NCBI GenBank assembly: GCA_005768755.1
Contig: VAFL01000007.1
Coordinates: 1 to 64,000 of the forward strand
DNA length: 64,000 nt
Direction: 5' to 3'
Source: Paracoccus denitrificans
GTDB lineage: Bacteria; Pseudomonadota; Alphaproteobacteria; Rhodobacterales; Rhodobacteraceae
The position numbers and the translations under genes are program-made. The notes below the pieces were generated by a model. That model worked only from the letters and a program-made list of their open reading frames with translations. It was not told the DNA's origin and searched no databases. Below, piece by piece: positions 43,302-52,239 of the stretch (the first letter of the stretch is position 1; each line of letters opens with the position of its first letter).

Positions 43302-44474
43302 ATGCCCGTGAAGAACCGCTTCGCCGAAATGCTGCCGGAAATCACCGCCTGGCGCCATGATTTCCACGCCCATCCGGAACTGCAGTTCGGCGTTCACCGC
43401 ACAGCCGCGCGCGTGGCTGAACTGCTGCGCGAATTTGGCGTGGATGAGGTGACCGAGGGGGTGGGCCGCACCGGTGTGGTGGGTGTGATACGCGGCCGCA
43501 GTGACACGGCGAACAGCGTGATCGGACTGCGCGCCGACATGGATGCATTGCCGATTACCGAAGCGACCGGCCTGCCCTACGCCTCGACCGTCGATGGCAA
43601 GATGCATGCCTGCGGACATGATGGTCACACGGCAATGCTGCTTGGTGCGGCGAAATATCTGGCCGAGACACGCAATTTCGACGGCACCGCCATCGTCATC
43701 TTCCAGCCCGCCGAGGAAGGTGAAGCCGGCGCGCGGGCCATGCTGGACGATGGCCTGCTTGACCGGTGGGGGGTTCAGGAATTCTACGGGCTGCATAATA
43801 TGCCCGGCATTCCGCTGGGGCAGTTCGCGATCCGGCCGGGCGGCATGATGGCCGCCGCAGACGAGTTCGAGATCACCGTGACCGGCAAGGGCGGCCATGC
43901 CGCGCAGCCGCAAATGGGCGTCGATACGATGCTGGTTGCCGCACAGATCATTGTTGCCCTGCAATCGGTGGTGTCGCGCAATGTCGATCCGCTGCGAAGC
44001 GGAGTCATTTCCTGCTGCGTGGTCGATTCCGATTCAAACGCACATAATGTGCTGCCCGAAACCGTTGTCATCCGTGGCACGGCCCGCAGCCTTGACGCCG
44101 AGACACGTGAATTGCAGGAACAGGCGCTGCACCGAGTGGCCGAAAACACCGCAAAGGCTTTTGGGGCAAGCGCGAGTGTTCATTATCATCACGGCTATCC
44201 CATCACGGTGAACCATCCCGAATCGACCGACCATGCGATTGCCGTGGCCAGGCAGATCGCCGTCGATGGCAAGGTCAATGCCAACACCGCCCCGATCATG
44301 GCCGCCGAGGATTTCAGCTTCATGCTGGAGACCCGCCCCGGAGCCTATATCTTCCTTGGCAATGGCGACGGTGCCGCGCTGCATCATCCGCAATATGTCT
44401 TCGCAGACGAAGCGATCCCCTTCGGCGCTAGCTGGCTGGTCGGAATGGTCGAATCGCGCATGCCTTACCGCTGA
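43302..44474 (+). CDS. M20 family amidohydrolase (hippurate hydrolase type)
   Basis: A 390-residue M20D metallopeptidase-like hydrolase of N-acyl amino acids. Metal ligands are H102, C104 and H106 in MHACGHDGHT and E138-E139 in FQPAEEGEAG, followed by the dimerisation domain with GKGGHAAQPQMGVD. The ATG at 43302 has AAAGGAA upstream. Substrate could be hippurate, N-acetyl amino acids or IAA conjugates; the sequence does not decide. It is a separate unit between glmS and moaA. Confidence 0.85.
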   Translation: MPVKNRFAEMLPEITAWRHDFHAHPELQFGVHRTAARVAELLREFGVDEVTEGVGRTGVVGVIRGRSDTANSVIGLRADMDALPITEATGLPYASTVDGKMHACGHDGHTAMLLGAAKYLAETRNFDGTAIVIFQPAEEGEAGARAMLDDGLLDRWGVQEFYGLHNMPGIPLGQFAIRPGGMMAAADEFEITVTGKGGHAAQPQMGVDTMLVAAQIIVALQSVVSRNVDPLRSGVISCCVVDSDSNAHNVLPETVVIRGTARSLDAETRELQEQALHRVAENTAKAFGASASVHYHHGYPITVNHPESTDHAIAVARQIAVDGKVNANTAPIMAAEDFSFMLETRPGAYIFLGNGDGAALHHPQYVFADEAIPFGASWLVGMVESRMPYR

Positions 44475-44514
44475 AATCCGACGGTCGCCGACGTATCGTT
44501 CGACCCGGATCCCG

Positions 44515-45519
44515 TCAGCCGCCCGTATGGCTCATGTGACGGGTGACCTGACCCGCGACGGTCTGGCGCGAGTAATCGAAGTCATGCCCTTTGGGTTTGC
44601 GGGCGATCGCCGCACGGATGGCATCGCGCAACGCCTCGTCATCATCCGATGCGCGCAGGGGCACACGCAGGTCGGCCCGGTCTTCCTGACCGAGACACAT
44701 GTAAAGCTCGCCCTTGCAGGTCAACCGCACGCGATTGCAGCTTTCGCAGAAATTATGTGTCAGCGGGGTGATAAATCCGATCTTCTGTCCGGTTTCGGCC
44801 AGTTTGACATAGCGCGCCGGCCCACCTGTCCGTTCGGCAAGATCAATCAGCGTATAACGCGCGGCCAATCGGCTGCGCAGGTCCGACAAGGGCCAGTATT
44901 GGTCAAGGCGCTCGGTCTCTCCCATGTCGCCCATCGGCATGACCTCGATGAAGGTCAGATCCTGATCCTCGGCCGCGCACCATTCGACAAGGGAAAACAG
45001 CTCGTCATCGTTGAAGCCCTTGAGGGCGACCGTATTGATCTTCACACGAAGGCCCGCATCCTTTGCGGCCGCAATGCCGTCCAGCACTTGCGACAGGCGA
45101 CCCCACCGCGTGATATCGGCAAACTTCACCGGATCGAGCGTGTCGACCGAGACATTGACCCGCCGCACCCCGATCTCGGCAAGTTCCTGCGAGAAACGGG
45201 TCAGCTGGCTGCCATTGGTGGTCAGCGTCAGTTCATCCAGCCCTTGGCCAAGGTGACGCGACACGCTGCGAAAGAACGACATGATGTCACGCCGCACCAA
45301 CGGTTCGCCGCCCGTTATGCGCAACTTTCGAAGCCCCATTCCGATAAAGACCGAACAAAGCCTGTCCAGTTCTTCCAGCGTCAGAAGCTCTCGCTTGGGT
45401 AGGAACTGCATGTGTTCGGCCATGCAGTAGCTGCACCTGAAATCGCAGCGGTCCGTCACCGACACCCGCAGATAGGTGATCGGGCGTGCAAAGGGATCGA
45501 TCAGCGGCGCCTGTTCCAT
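44515..45519 (-). CDS. moaA: GTP 3',8-cyclase MoaA
   Basis: A radical-SAM enzyme, the first step of molybdenum cofactor synthesis. The 334-residue protein has C25-x3-C29-x2-C32 (CDFRCSYC) for the SAM cluster, C258-x2-C261-x13-C275 for the substrate cluster, and the C-terminal Gly-Gly that MoaA needs. The start [10 protein letters not shown] at 45519 is favoured over the upstream ATG at 45555. The gene stands alone without other moa genes. Confidence 0.95.
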   Translation of the reverse strand: MEQAPLIDPFARPITYLRVSVTDRCDFRCSYCMAEHMQFLPKRELLTLEELDRLCSVFIGMGLRKLRITGGEPLVRRDIMSFFRSVSRHLGQGLDELTLTTNGSQLTRFSQELAEIGVRRVNVSVDTLDPVKFADITRWGRLSQVLDGIAAAKDAGLRVKINTVALKGFNDDELFSLVEWCAAEDQDLTFIEVMPMGDMGETERLDQYWPLSDLRSRLAARYTLIDLAERTGGPARYVKLAETGQKIGFITPLTHNFCESCNRVRLTCKGELYMCLGQEDRADLRVPLRASDDDEALRDAIRAAIARKPKGHDFDYSRQTVAGQVTRHMSHTGG

Positions 45520-45618
45520 GTCACCTGAGATAGGCTTTACCCCGCCATGTCGCAAGCGCGACCATTGCGCACAGGCCCTGCCGCCGCTAGCCTTCGCCGG
45601 AAAACCGGAGGAACGACC

Positions 45619-46122
45619 ATGATCCGAGCGAATGCCTACGCCGCCCTGTGCCTGAGCGCGCTGATACTGAGCGCATGCGGAATTGAAGGTGGCGGTATCG
45701 TGTCACGGCCCGAAGCCGTCGCGCGACAAGAGGCCGCCACGGTAGCTGCATCCGCTGCAGCACCTGTCCAGCGTCCGCCGGCAAGCGGGCTTCAGTCGGG
45801 CGGTCAGACAGCCGCACAGCTTGACACCACCACGGCCGCAGAAAAGGCCGCAGCGGCTGCGCCCAGCAGTGGCGGCGGCAAGCTTGGAAATACCGTCGCT
45901 TCGCTTGGCGACGCGACACAAGCGGGATTCTGGATCAAGACACCGCTGGTTTCGGCGCCGGGCAAGGGCCGCATCGTGAACCCGGCAAACGGAAAGACGG
46001 CCAATGTCGATCTGCAGCCATTGGGTGGCGGGGCCTCGGGCAGCCAGCTTTCACTTGCCGCCATGCAGGCGATCGGTGCTGCCTTGACTGACCTGCCGAC
46101 AATCGAGGTGTGGCAGAACTAG
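45619..46122 (+). CDS. Lipoprotein with a conserved C-terminal domain, unknown function
   Basis: A 167-residue lipoprotein: signal peptide with lipobox LSAC (17-20), Cys20 lipidated, followed by Gly and so likely an outer-membrane passenger. The middle (30-100) is Ala/Ser/Gln-rich and disordered. The C-terminus (about 108-167) has [38 protein letters not shown] and ends [12 protein letters not shown]. Related proteins in this order are often mislabelled D-galactarate dehydratase. Function unknown. GGAGG lies before the ATG at 45619. Confidence 0.7.
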   Translation: MIRANAYAALCLSALILSACGIEGGGIVSRPEAVARQEAATVAASAAAPVQRPPASGLQSGGQTAAQLDTTTAAEKAAAAAPSSGGGKLGNTVASLGDATQAGFWIKTPLVSAPGKGRIVNPANGKTANVDLQPLGGGASGSQLSLAAMQAIGAALTDLPTIEVWQN

Positions 46123-46154
46123 GTCGCGCCCATCAATCGGCGCCTTCGCGTTTC

Positions 46155-46230
46155 TGGTGCCGGCAGAGGGAATCGAACCCCCGACCTTCTGATTACAAAT
46201 CAGCTGCTCTACCAGCTGAGCTATGCCGGC
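46155..46230 (-). tRNA. tRNA-Thr(TGT)
   Basis: 76 bases with encoded CCA: acceptor stem GCCGGCA/TGCCGGC, D-arm GCTCAGCTGGTAGAGC, anticodon loop TTTGTAA (anticodon TGT, Thr ACA codons), and T-arm GGGGG-TTCGATT-CCCTC. It is the second Thr tRNA in the window, with a different anticodon. Confidence 0.97.
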
Positions 46231-46356
46231 CCGAAACGACAGTCCGCGATCCGATACCGCTACTCGGCCGCGGGTGCAAGCCCGGGACCGAAAGTGGTTT
46301 TCCCGCCAATGCCAAGCGGCTAGGTTGCCGCCTGGAGATCAGATACAAGAAATCGC

Positions 46357-47226
46357 ATGCAAATTGTCTATCACGTCGGCGCGTTTGGAACAGGGATGGA
46401 ACAGATCATCCGCTCGTTGCTGCGCAATCGTGACGAATTGTGGAAGGTCGGCGTCGAAATTCCAGCACCCAGCCGGTATCGTGGCGTCTTCACCGAGGCA
46501 GCCACCGCGCTGAAAGAAGGCCCGGCATCGCGTGAAATGCAGGAAATGCTGCTGGACGCTGCTATGGACAGCGACCATGCCGCGCGGGTGGTGCTGTGCC
46601 AGCCGGGATTTATCGGCCTTCCAAGGCGCGCCCTCACGTCGAACGGGCTTTATCCCTTTGCGCATAAGCGCCTGCTTGGTCTGTCGAACCTTTTCCCGGA
46701 ATCCGAGGTCGAGTTTTTCCTGGGCATCCAGCACCCCGCCCGACAGGTGCAGCACCTGCTTTCGGTCCAGAAACGCAGCTACGAATCCGTGATGCAGGGC
46801 ATCCATCCGCTTCAGCTGCGATGGGCGCCACTGTTTCAACGCATCGTGGAGGCTGTTCCGGGTCGACGCATTGTCACCTGGGCGCAGGAAGATCTGCCTT
46901 TCACCTGGCCCGAACTGCTGCGCCGCATGGCAGGCGTGCCTCAGGCGATGCCCCTGCTGGACGAAGACACGATCCTGGCGGATATCCTGACACCCGACGC
47001 CCTCAGTGAGCTTCGGACGCAAATTCAGGGCCAGCCCGGCCTGGACATTGGTGGCCGGCGCGACCTGGTCGAACAGGCGCTGGCGCAGGCAGATCCTGCC
47101 AGGATGGAGGCGGATGTGGAGGTGCCCGGCTGGTCACAAGGGCTGATCGACCAATTATCTGAAGTCTATGCCGCAGACCTGGCCGAGATCGCCGCACTGT
47201 CGGGGGTGGAGTTCATCGCGGCCTGA
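46357..47226 (+). CDS. Sulfotransferase-like protein with an altered P-loop
   Basis: A 289-residue protein whose N-terminus YHVGAFGTGMEQIIRSLLRN resembles the PAPS-binding loop of sulfotransferases (H-x-G-x-x-K-T-G-T-x-x-L), but the usual Lys is replaced (AFGTGM), so PAPS binding is doubtful. A later segment LFPESEVEFFLGIQHPARQ fits the 3'-phosphate-binding region. No signal peptide is present. The gene is isolated, and neighbours do not explain it. It may be a non-catalytic relative or a glycan-modifying enzyme; the function is unknown. Confidence 0.55.
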   Translation: MQIVYHVGAFGTGMEQIIRSLLRNRDELWKVGVEIPAPSRYRGVFTEAATALKEGPASREMQEMLLDAAMDSDHAARVVLCQPGFIGLPRRALTSNGLYPFAHKRLLGLSNLFPESEVEFFLGIQHPARQVQHLLSVQKRSYESVMQGIHPLQLRWAPLFQRIVEAVPGRRIVTWAQEDLPFTWPELLRRMAGVPQAMPLLDEDTILADILTPDALSELRTQIQGQPGLDIGGRRDLVEQALAQADPARMEADVEVPGWSQGLIDQLSEVYAADLAEIAALSGVEFIAA

Positions 47227-47280
47227 AACGTCACGACCTGCCGTCCGCGACGTAAGATGCAACCCGTTATCGCTGCCCTC

Positions 47281-48813
47281 TCATGCCGCCAGCAGCACCA
47301 GAACCGCAGCGGCAGCCAGCGTCGCACCCGACCCTATCGCGGCAGAGGACCAACTGAACCGACGGGGCCTGGGCGGAGGCTCGGCATCCTGCCGCGCACG
47401 CCAGATCGCATGTTCGATCAGGCCAGGCATAAGCGGCATGGCGCGCTGCAAGGTGCGCGCGATCTGCTTGCTGTCGGACAGGATGGCGCGGGGCCCCAGA
47501 TTGGCCTTGATATAGTCCTCGACCACAGGACGGGCGGCGTTCCAGATGTTCAGGTTCGGATCAAGCGACCGCGCAACGCCTTCCACGACGACCATCGTGC
47601 GCTGCAAAAGGATCAGCTCGGTCCGGGTTTGCATGCCGAAACGCTCGGTCACCTCGAACAGGTAGCCCAGCAGGTTTGCCATGGAAATCCGTGTCGCATC
47701 GGCACCGAAAATCGGCTCGCCCACAGCGCGCAGCGCGCGTGCGAAGGCCGCCGGATCACGGTCACGCGGGACGTAGCCGGCTTCGAAATGCACCCGCGCC
47801 AGCGCGTCATAATCACGACGTATGAAACCCATCAGGATCTCGGCATAGACGCGACGGGTATATTCGTCGATCTCGCCCATGATGCCAAAATCATAGGCGA
47901 TCAGGTCGCCATTCGGCGCCACCTTCAGATTGCCCTGGTGCATGTCTCCGTGGAAAAAGCCGTCGCGCAATGCGTGGGCAAGAAACAACTGCAGAATACG
48001 TTCCGCCAAGGCTGAGGTGTCATGCCCTGCGGCGCGAATCGCGGCAATATCACCAAGCGAGATGCCTTCGGCCCAATCACTTGTCAGAACCCGGCGCGAC
48101 GTCAGCGACCAATGTGGCTGTGGCACCGCGAAATTCGCATCATTCTGCGTATTCTCGGCAAAAAGAGAGGCAGAAGACGCTTCCAGGCGCAGGTCCAACT
48201 CTCCAGCGACGGTATCCGCGAAGTGCTGGACCACATCCTTGGGGCGCAGCCGCCGCGTGGCAGGAGAGATCGCTTCGATCATGTCGGCGCCGAAATGGAA
48301 GGCGTCGATGTCGCGCGCGAAGGCCGAAGCGATATTTGGGCGCAGCACCTTGACCGCGACTTCCTGGCCGGTGTCAGTGCGCCGCGCGCGGTGGACCTGT
48401 GCGATCGAAGCCGCCGCGACGGGTGCAGAAAATTCGGAAAACATTTCGGCCAGGGGCAGGCCCAGATCGGTCTCGATCATCGCTTTGGCCTGATCGGTCG
48501 AAAAAGGTGGCAGCTTGTCCTGCAGATAGGACAGCTGATCCGCCAGTTCGACACCCACAACATCGGGGCGCGTCGACAGGATCTGGCCGAACTTGATATA
48601 GGCGGGGCCGAGTGCCGTAATCGCGCGGGTCACCGGCGGCAGCAGGGGATCGCCCTTGTAACCCAGCCAGCGGAACGGCCAGCCAAGCACGCGCGCAGCC
48701 ACGCGGACGTTGCGCGGCGCATCCATTGCGTCCAATGCGACACCCATCGCGCCCGTGCGTTCGAACGTGGCGCCGGTGCGGATCAGGCGCCAGATATTGT
48801 GCGGGCCGCGCAT
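47281..48813 (-). CDS. ubiB: Ubiquinone biosynthesis kinase-like protein UbiB
   Basis: A 510-residue ABC1/ADCK/UbiB atypical kinase needed for ubiquinone synthesis. Motifs: KFGQ (74-77) with PDV, the Ala-rich loop AAASIAQVHRA (133-143), Lys155 in VAVKVLRPN, GDMHQGN and the Asp of YDFGIMGEID. A C-terminal membrane segment is seen at about 488-508. The ubiE stop lies one base upstream, so both are in one operon. Confidence 0.95.
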   Translation of the reverse strand: MRGPHNIWRLIRTGATFERTGAMGVALDAMDAPRNVRVAARVLGWPFRWLGYKGDPLLPPVTRAITALGPAYIKFGQILSTRPDVVGVELADQLSYLQDKLPPFSTDQAKAMIETDLGLPLAEMFSEFSAPVAAASIAQVHRARRTDTGQEVAVKVLRPNIASAFARDIDAFHFGADMIEAISPATRRLRPKDVVQHFADTVAGELDLRLEASSASLFAENTQNDANFAVPQPHWSLTSRRVLTSDWAEGISLGDIAAIRAAGHDTSALAERILQLFLAHALRDGFFHGDMHQGNLKVAPNGDLIAYDFGIMGEIDEYTRRVYAEILMGFIRRDYDALARVHFEAGYVPRDRDPAAFARALRAVGEPIFGADATRISMANLLGYLFEVTERFGMQTRTELILLQRTMVVVEGVARSLDPNLNIWNAARPVVEDYIKANLGPRAILSDSKQIARTLQRAMPLMPGLIEHAIWRARQDAEPPPRPRRFSWSSAAIGSGATLAAAAVLVLLAA

Positions 48814-48814
48814 T

Positions 48815-49558
48815 TTACAGTTTCCAACCAGAATGCAGCGCTGCGATGCCCATGGAGAGGTTGCGATACTGGACCCGCTCGAACCCGGCGTCGCGAATCA
48901 TGCCGGCAAATGTTTCCTGATCAGGGAATTTGCGGATCGATTCGACCAGATACTGATAGCTGTCGCGGTCATTGGCGACCAGTTGCCCCATCACCGGGAT
49001 GACGTTGAAGCTGTAGCGGTCATAGGCCCATTGCATCGCCGGAACCGGCAACTGGCTGAATTCCAGCACCATCAGACGTCCGCCGGGGCGCAGCACGCGA
49101 AAGGCTTCCGCCAGCGCATCGGGGATGCGGGTGACGTTGCGGATCCCGAAACTGATCGTATAGCGATCGAAACTGTTATCCTTGAAAGGCAAGGCCATCG
49201 CATCGCCCGTGACCCAGCCAAGCCGGTCGGCCAGGGTTGCCGCCTCGGCCCGCTTGCGGCCCTCGACCAGCATCGATTCCGTCATGTCGCAGACGGTGAC
49301 ACTCGCCTTCGGCGCACGGTCCAGAAAACGGAAGGCGATATCGCCCGTGCCGCCAGCCACATCCAGCAGCTGCTGACCGTCGCGGGGCGCCAGCCAGTCC
49401 ATCATCGCGTTCTTCCAGATGCGGTGGATGCCCACGCTCATCAGGTCGTTCATCACGTCATAGCGCGACGCCACCCGCGAGAAGACGCCATGGACCATGC
49501 CGGCCTTGTCGTCCTCGTCCACGGTCTGAAAGCCGAAATGGGTCTGCCTGTCACTCAT
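48815..49558 (-). CDS. ubiE: Ubiquinone/menaquinone C-methyltransferase
   Basis: A 247-residue SAM-dependent methyltransferase acting on 2-polyprenyl-6-methoxy-benzoquinol. The UbiE signature [17 protein letters not shown] (about 33-49), the SAM-binding [15 protein letters not shown] (about 65-79) and [15 protein letters not shown] (about 129-143) are present. The ATG at 49558 is used; an upstream GTG at 49588 would extend it without support. It is followed by ubiB, and divergent from mutM with a 77-base gap. Confidence 0.95.
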   Translation of the reverse strand: MSDRQTHFGFQTVDEDDKAGMVHGVFSRVASRYDVMNDLMSVGIHRIWKNAMMDWLAPRDGQQLLDVAGGTGDIAFRFLDRAPKASVTVCDMTESMLVEGRKRAEAATLADRLGWVTGDAMALPFKDNSFDRYTISFGIRNVTRIPDALAEAFRVLRPGGRLMVLEFSQLPVPAMQWAYDRYSFNVIPVMGQLVANDRDSYQYLVESIRKFPDQETFAGMIRDAGFERVQYRNLSMGIAALHSGWKL

Positions 49559-49635
49559 TGATACTTGCCGTCTGTGTGTCCGGGGCACAGTTAAGGGGGA
49601 AACCCCGCGGCCACAATGCGACGAAAGCGACGAAG

Positions 49636-50478
49636 ATGCCAGAACTGCCCGAAGTCGAAACCGTCCGCCGCGGCCTTCAGCCCCACCTGGAGGGTCAGCG
49701 GATTGCGCGGCTGACCCTGAACCGCGACGGGCTGCGGTGGAAATTCCCGCCCGATCTGGTCCAGGTCGCCACCGGTGCCACGGTGACAGGCCTTCGGCGA
49801 AGGTCGAAATATGTCCTGCTTGATCTGGACCGCGCGGCGTCCATCCTTATCCATCTGGGCATGTCGGGGCGGATGGTGATCGAAGGCGCCAGCCTTGGTG
49901 AATTCCACCGCGATCCAGCCATCCTGCCACAGCACGATCATGTCGTGATGGAAACCGATGCCGGCACCAGGATCACGATGAATGACGCCCGCCGATTCGG
50001 TATGGTCGACCTGATCCGCGACGACACCTCGCCCTTGCTGGACGGGTTGGGACCCGAACCGCTGACGTCCGATTTCACGGGAAAAGTGTTGGCCGTTGCC
50101 TTTGCCGGGCGGCGCGCGCCGGTCAAGTCGCTGTTGCTGGATCAGCGCGTGGTTGCCGGTCTGGGCAATATATATGTGTCAGAGGCACTGCATCGCGCAG
50201 GGATTGACCCGCGCCGGTCAGGGGGCCGGATCGCCCGCGCGCGACTTGACGTTTTAGCCAGCCATATCAAGGATGTGCTGGATGAGGCCATTGCCGCAGG
50301 CGGGTCGTCGCTGCGCGATCACAGGCAGGCAACGGGCGAGCTGGGATATTTCCAGCACAGCTTCCGGGTCTATGACCGGGAAGGCGCGCCTTGCCCCCGC
50401 CCCGGCTGCACCGGCACCGTCAGGCGCATCGTTCAATCCGGTCGCTCCAGTTTCTGGTGTCCGACCTGCCAGCGATGA
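49636..50478 (+). CDS. mutM: Formamidopyrimidine-DNA glycosylase (MutM/Fpg)
   Basis: Removes oxidised purines such as 8-oxoguanine and cuts the abasic site. The 280-residue protein has the catalytic N-terminal Pro-Glu ([13 protein letters not shown]), HLGMSGRM (about 75-82), [12 protein letters not shown] and a C-terminal zinc finger C253-x4-C258...C275-x2-C278. The ATG at 49636 is required for the Pro to become the N-terminus. No other repair gene adjoins it. Confidence 0.96.
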   Translation: MPELPEVETVRRGLQPHLEGQRIARLTLNRDGLRWKFPPDLVQVATGATVTGLRRRSKYVLLDLDRAASILIHLGMSGRMVIEGASLGEFHRDPAILPQHDHVVMETDAGTRITMNDARRFGMVDLIRDDTSPLLDGLGPEPLTSDFTGKVLAVAFAGRRAPVKSLLLDQRVVAGLGNIYVSEALHRAGIDPRRSGGRIARARLDVLASHIKDVLDEAIAAGGSSLRDHRQATGELGYFQHSFRVYDREGAPCPRPGCTGTVRRIVQSGRSSFWCPTCQR

Positions 50479-50541
50479 CACTGGCCACATGCTCACGCCT
50501 TTGTTAGGACTCGCCGGACCGCAACCGCGAAGGGACGCCCC

Positions 50542-51318
50542 ATGGGTTACCAGAATATCACCGTCGAAATCAGCGATTATGTTGCGCTGATCCGACTGAA
50601 CCGGCCCGACGCGCTCAACGCGCTCAACAGCGCGCTGCTGAGCGAGTTGTCAGGCGCCTTGCAGGACGCCGACCGCAACGAAAAGGTCCGCTGCATTGTC
50701 ATCACGGGCAGCGAAAAAGCCTTCGCGGCGGGTGCTGACATCAAGGAAATGTCCGAAAAGACCTTTGCCGAAGTCTACGACGAGGATCTGTTCACCCGCC
50801 CGACCGAGGCAATTCTCAGCATCCGCAAGCCGATCATCGCCGCGGTTTCCGGCTATGCGCTTGGCGGTGGGGCGGAGCTCGCCATGGCCTGCGATTTCAT
50901 CATCTGCGCCGAAAACGCAAAATTCGGCCAGCCCGAGATCAATCTGGGCGTCATTCCGGGCATCGGCGGCACGCAGCGCCTGACCCGTTTCGTCGGCAAA
51001 TCGAAGGCGATGGACATGAATCTGACCGGCCGCTTCATGGACGCCGAGGAAGCGGAACGTTCCGGCCTTGTCAGCCGTGTTGTGCCGACCGCGAAACTGA
51101 TTCCCGACACGATGGCCGTGGCGCGCAAGATCGCCGAAAAATCGCAGGTCGCCGTGAAGGCCGCGAAAGAAGCCGTCAACCGCAGCTATGAGACGACGCT
51201 GCGCGAAGGCCTGCAATTCGAACGCCGGCTGTTCCACGCGCTGTTCGCGACCGAGGATCAGAAGGAAGGCATGGCCGCATTCCTGGAAAAGCGCGAACCT
51301 CAGTTCCGCGATCGCTGA
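50542..51318 (+). CDS. Enoyl-CoA hydratase
   Basis: A 258-residue crotonase-family enzyme. The oxyanion-hole segments are FAAGADIKEM (61-70) and GYALGGGAEL (104-113); both catalytic Glu residues are in place (E112 and E132, the latter in QPEINLGVIPG). This is the short-chain hydratase pattern used in beta-oxidation and butyrate or PHB metabolism. The gene lies upstream of rpsT, an arrangement recalled from many alphaproteobacteria. Substrate chain length is not fixed by sequence. Confidence 0.9.
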   Translation: MGYQNITVEISDYVALIRLNRPDALNALNSALLSELSGALQDADRNEKVRCIVITGSEKAFAAGADIKEMSEKTFAEVYDEDLFTRPTEAILSIRKPIIAAVSGYALGGGAELAMACDFIICAENAKFGQPEINLGVIPGIGGTQRLTRFVGKSKAMDMNLTGRFMDAEEAERSGLVSRVVPTAKLIPDTMAVARKIAEKSQVAVKAAKEAVNRSYETTLREGLQFERRLFHALFATEDQKEGMAAFLEKREPQFRDR

Positions 51319-51469
51319 TTTCCCTTGGCTTTCCGGCCCTGCGCCTGTATAGGCCCGGGCTTACATGCGCGTGGGCCCGCTTAAGGCAAGAATCATGTCC
51401 GTTCACCACTGAACGGTGCCGTGGGGCTTTTGCGTAATCGAAATTCGAAGATCATACAGGAACGCACCC

Positions 51470-51739
51470 ATGGCAAATACGCCCCAGTCCAAGAAACGCG
51501 CCCGCCAGATCGAGCGCCGCACAGACGTCAACAAAGCCCGCCGCTCGCGCATCCGCACCTATCTGCGCAAGGTCGAAGAAGCCATTGCATCGGGCGATGC
51601 TGATGCCGCCAAGGCCGCCCTGCAGGCTGCCCAGCCCGAACTGATGCGTGGCGTGACCAAGGGCGTTATCCACAAGAACACCGCCTCGCGCAAAGTCTCG
51701 CGCCTTGCGTCGCGCGTAAAGGCCGTCGGCGCCAAGTGA
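51470..51739 (+). CDS. rpsT: 30S ribosomal protein S20
   Basis: An 89-residue basic helical protein: [20 protein letters not shown], then [16 protein letters not shown] and the C-terminal [18 protein letters not shown]. The ATG at 51470 follows AGGAACGCACCC. The gene lies between an enoyl-CoA hydratase gene and dnaA, as commonly seen near dnaA in this class. A strong terminator follows the stop. Confidence 0.97.
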   Translation: MANTPQSKKRARQIERRTDVNKARRSRIRTYLRKVEEAIASGDADAAKAALQAAQPELMRGVTKGVIHKNTASRKVSRLASRVKAVGAK

Positions 51740-51785
51740 TTCTGCGCCGGTAATGTCAGCAAACGAAGGCTGAAAATTGACGTAA

Positions 51786-51816
51786 GGGCGCATTCACGGA
51801 TGCGCCCTTTTGTTTT
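51786..51816 (+). terminator. Rho-independent terminator of rpsT
   Basis: The perfect stem GGGCGCAT (51786-51793) / ATGCGCCC (51800-51807) is followed by TTTTGTTTTT on the plus strand. It separates rpsT from the dnaA leader. Confidence 0.9.
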
Positions 51817-52239
51817 TCACGCAAACAACATTCTGAATTTACAAGAATTTAGTCCAAGCCTCTGGATTGTGGCGGGATTATGACAAGCGTCCCGGATTCG
51901 TTCCGGCGATCTTTCTGTCAAGCGCGAAGATCGGTTGCGACCGCATCATGACAGCGTCTAACTTCAACATGCGATTCACGTCGCCTTGGGGGAAGTCGCC
52001 CGGGATTCGGTCTGCCACCGAATCGAACGAAGCGATGACATATGACCGAAAAAGCGGTCTGCGCTGTTACAGCAGGGGAACTGCCATTCCCCTGCATGGG
52101 TGGCGCGTTGCGTCCGGACCGGATGGGTCAGGCGGCTGATGCTGCTTTGCCTGCCGGATATCGGCCCCCATTTCGTCGTGACTTGCCCGTGCCGAAAAGC
52201 GGCCGGAACTGGGGACAAGCCGAGTAAGAGACGACAAGA
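51817..52239 (+). promoter_or_regulatory. dnaA leader region with GANTC cluster and hairpin
   Basis: No gene is seen in these 423 bases. GAATTTA occurs twice ten bases apart (51835-51841 and 51845-51851). Four GANTC sites, the target of CcrM-type methylation, lie at 51895, 51973, 52004 and 52020. A perfect nine-bp hairpin GCAGGGGAA (52072-52080) / TTCCCCTGC (52087-52095) is in the leader. No cluster of DnaA boxes was found; one perfect TTATCCACA lies inside rpsT at 51666-51674. The stretch probably carries the dnaA promoter; whether it also holds an origin is open. Confidence 0.5.

Noticed and set aside
51817..52239. Chromosome origin (oriC) in front of dnaA
   Set aside because: No cluster of DnaA boxes or clear A+T-rich unwinding region; in related species the origin is often away from dnaA. 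Kept only as a dnaA leader.
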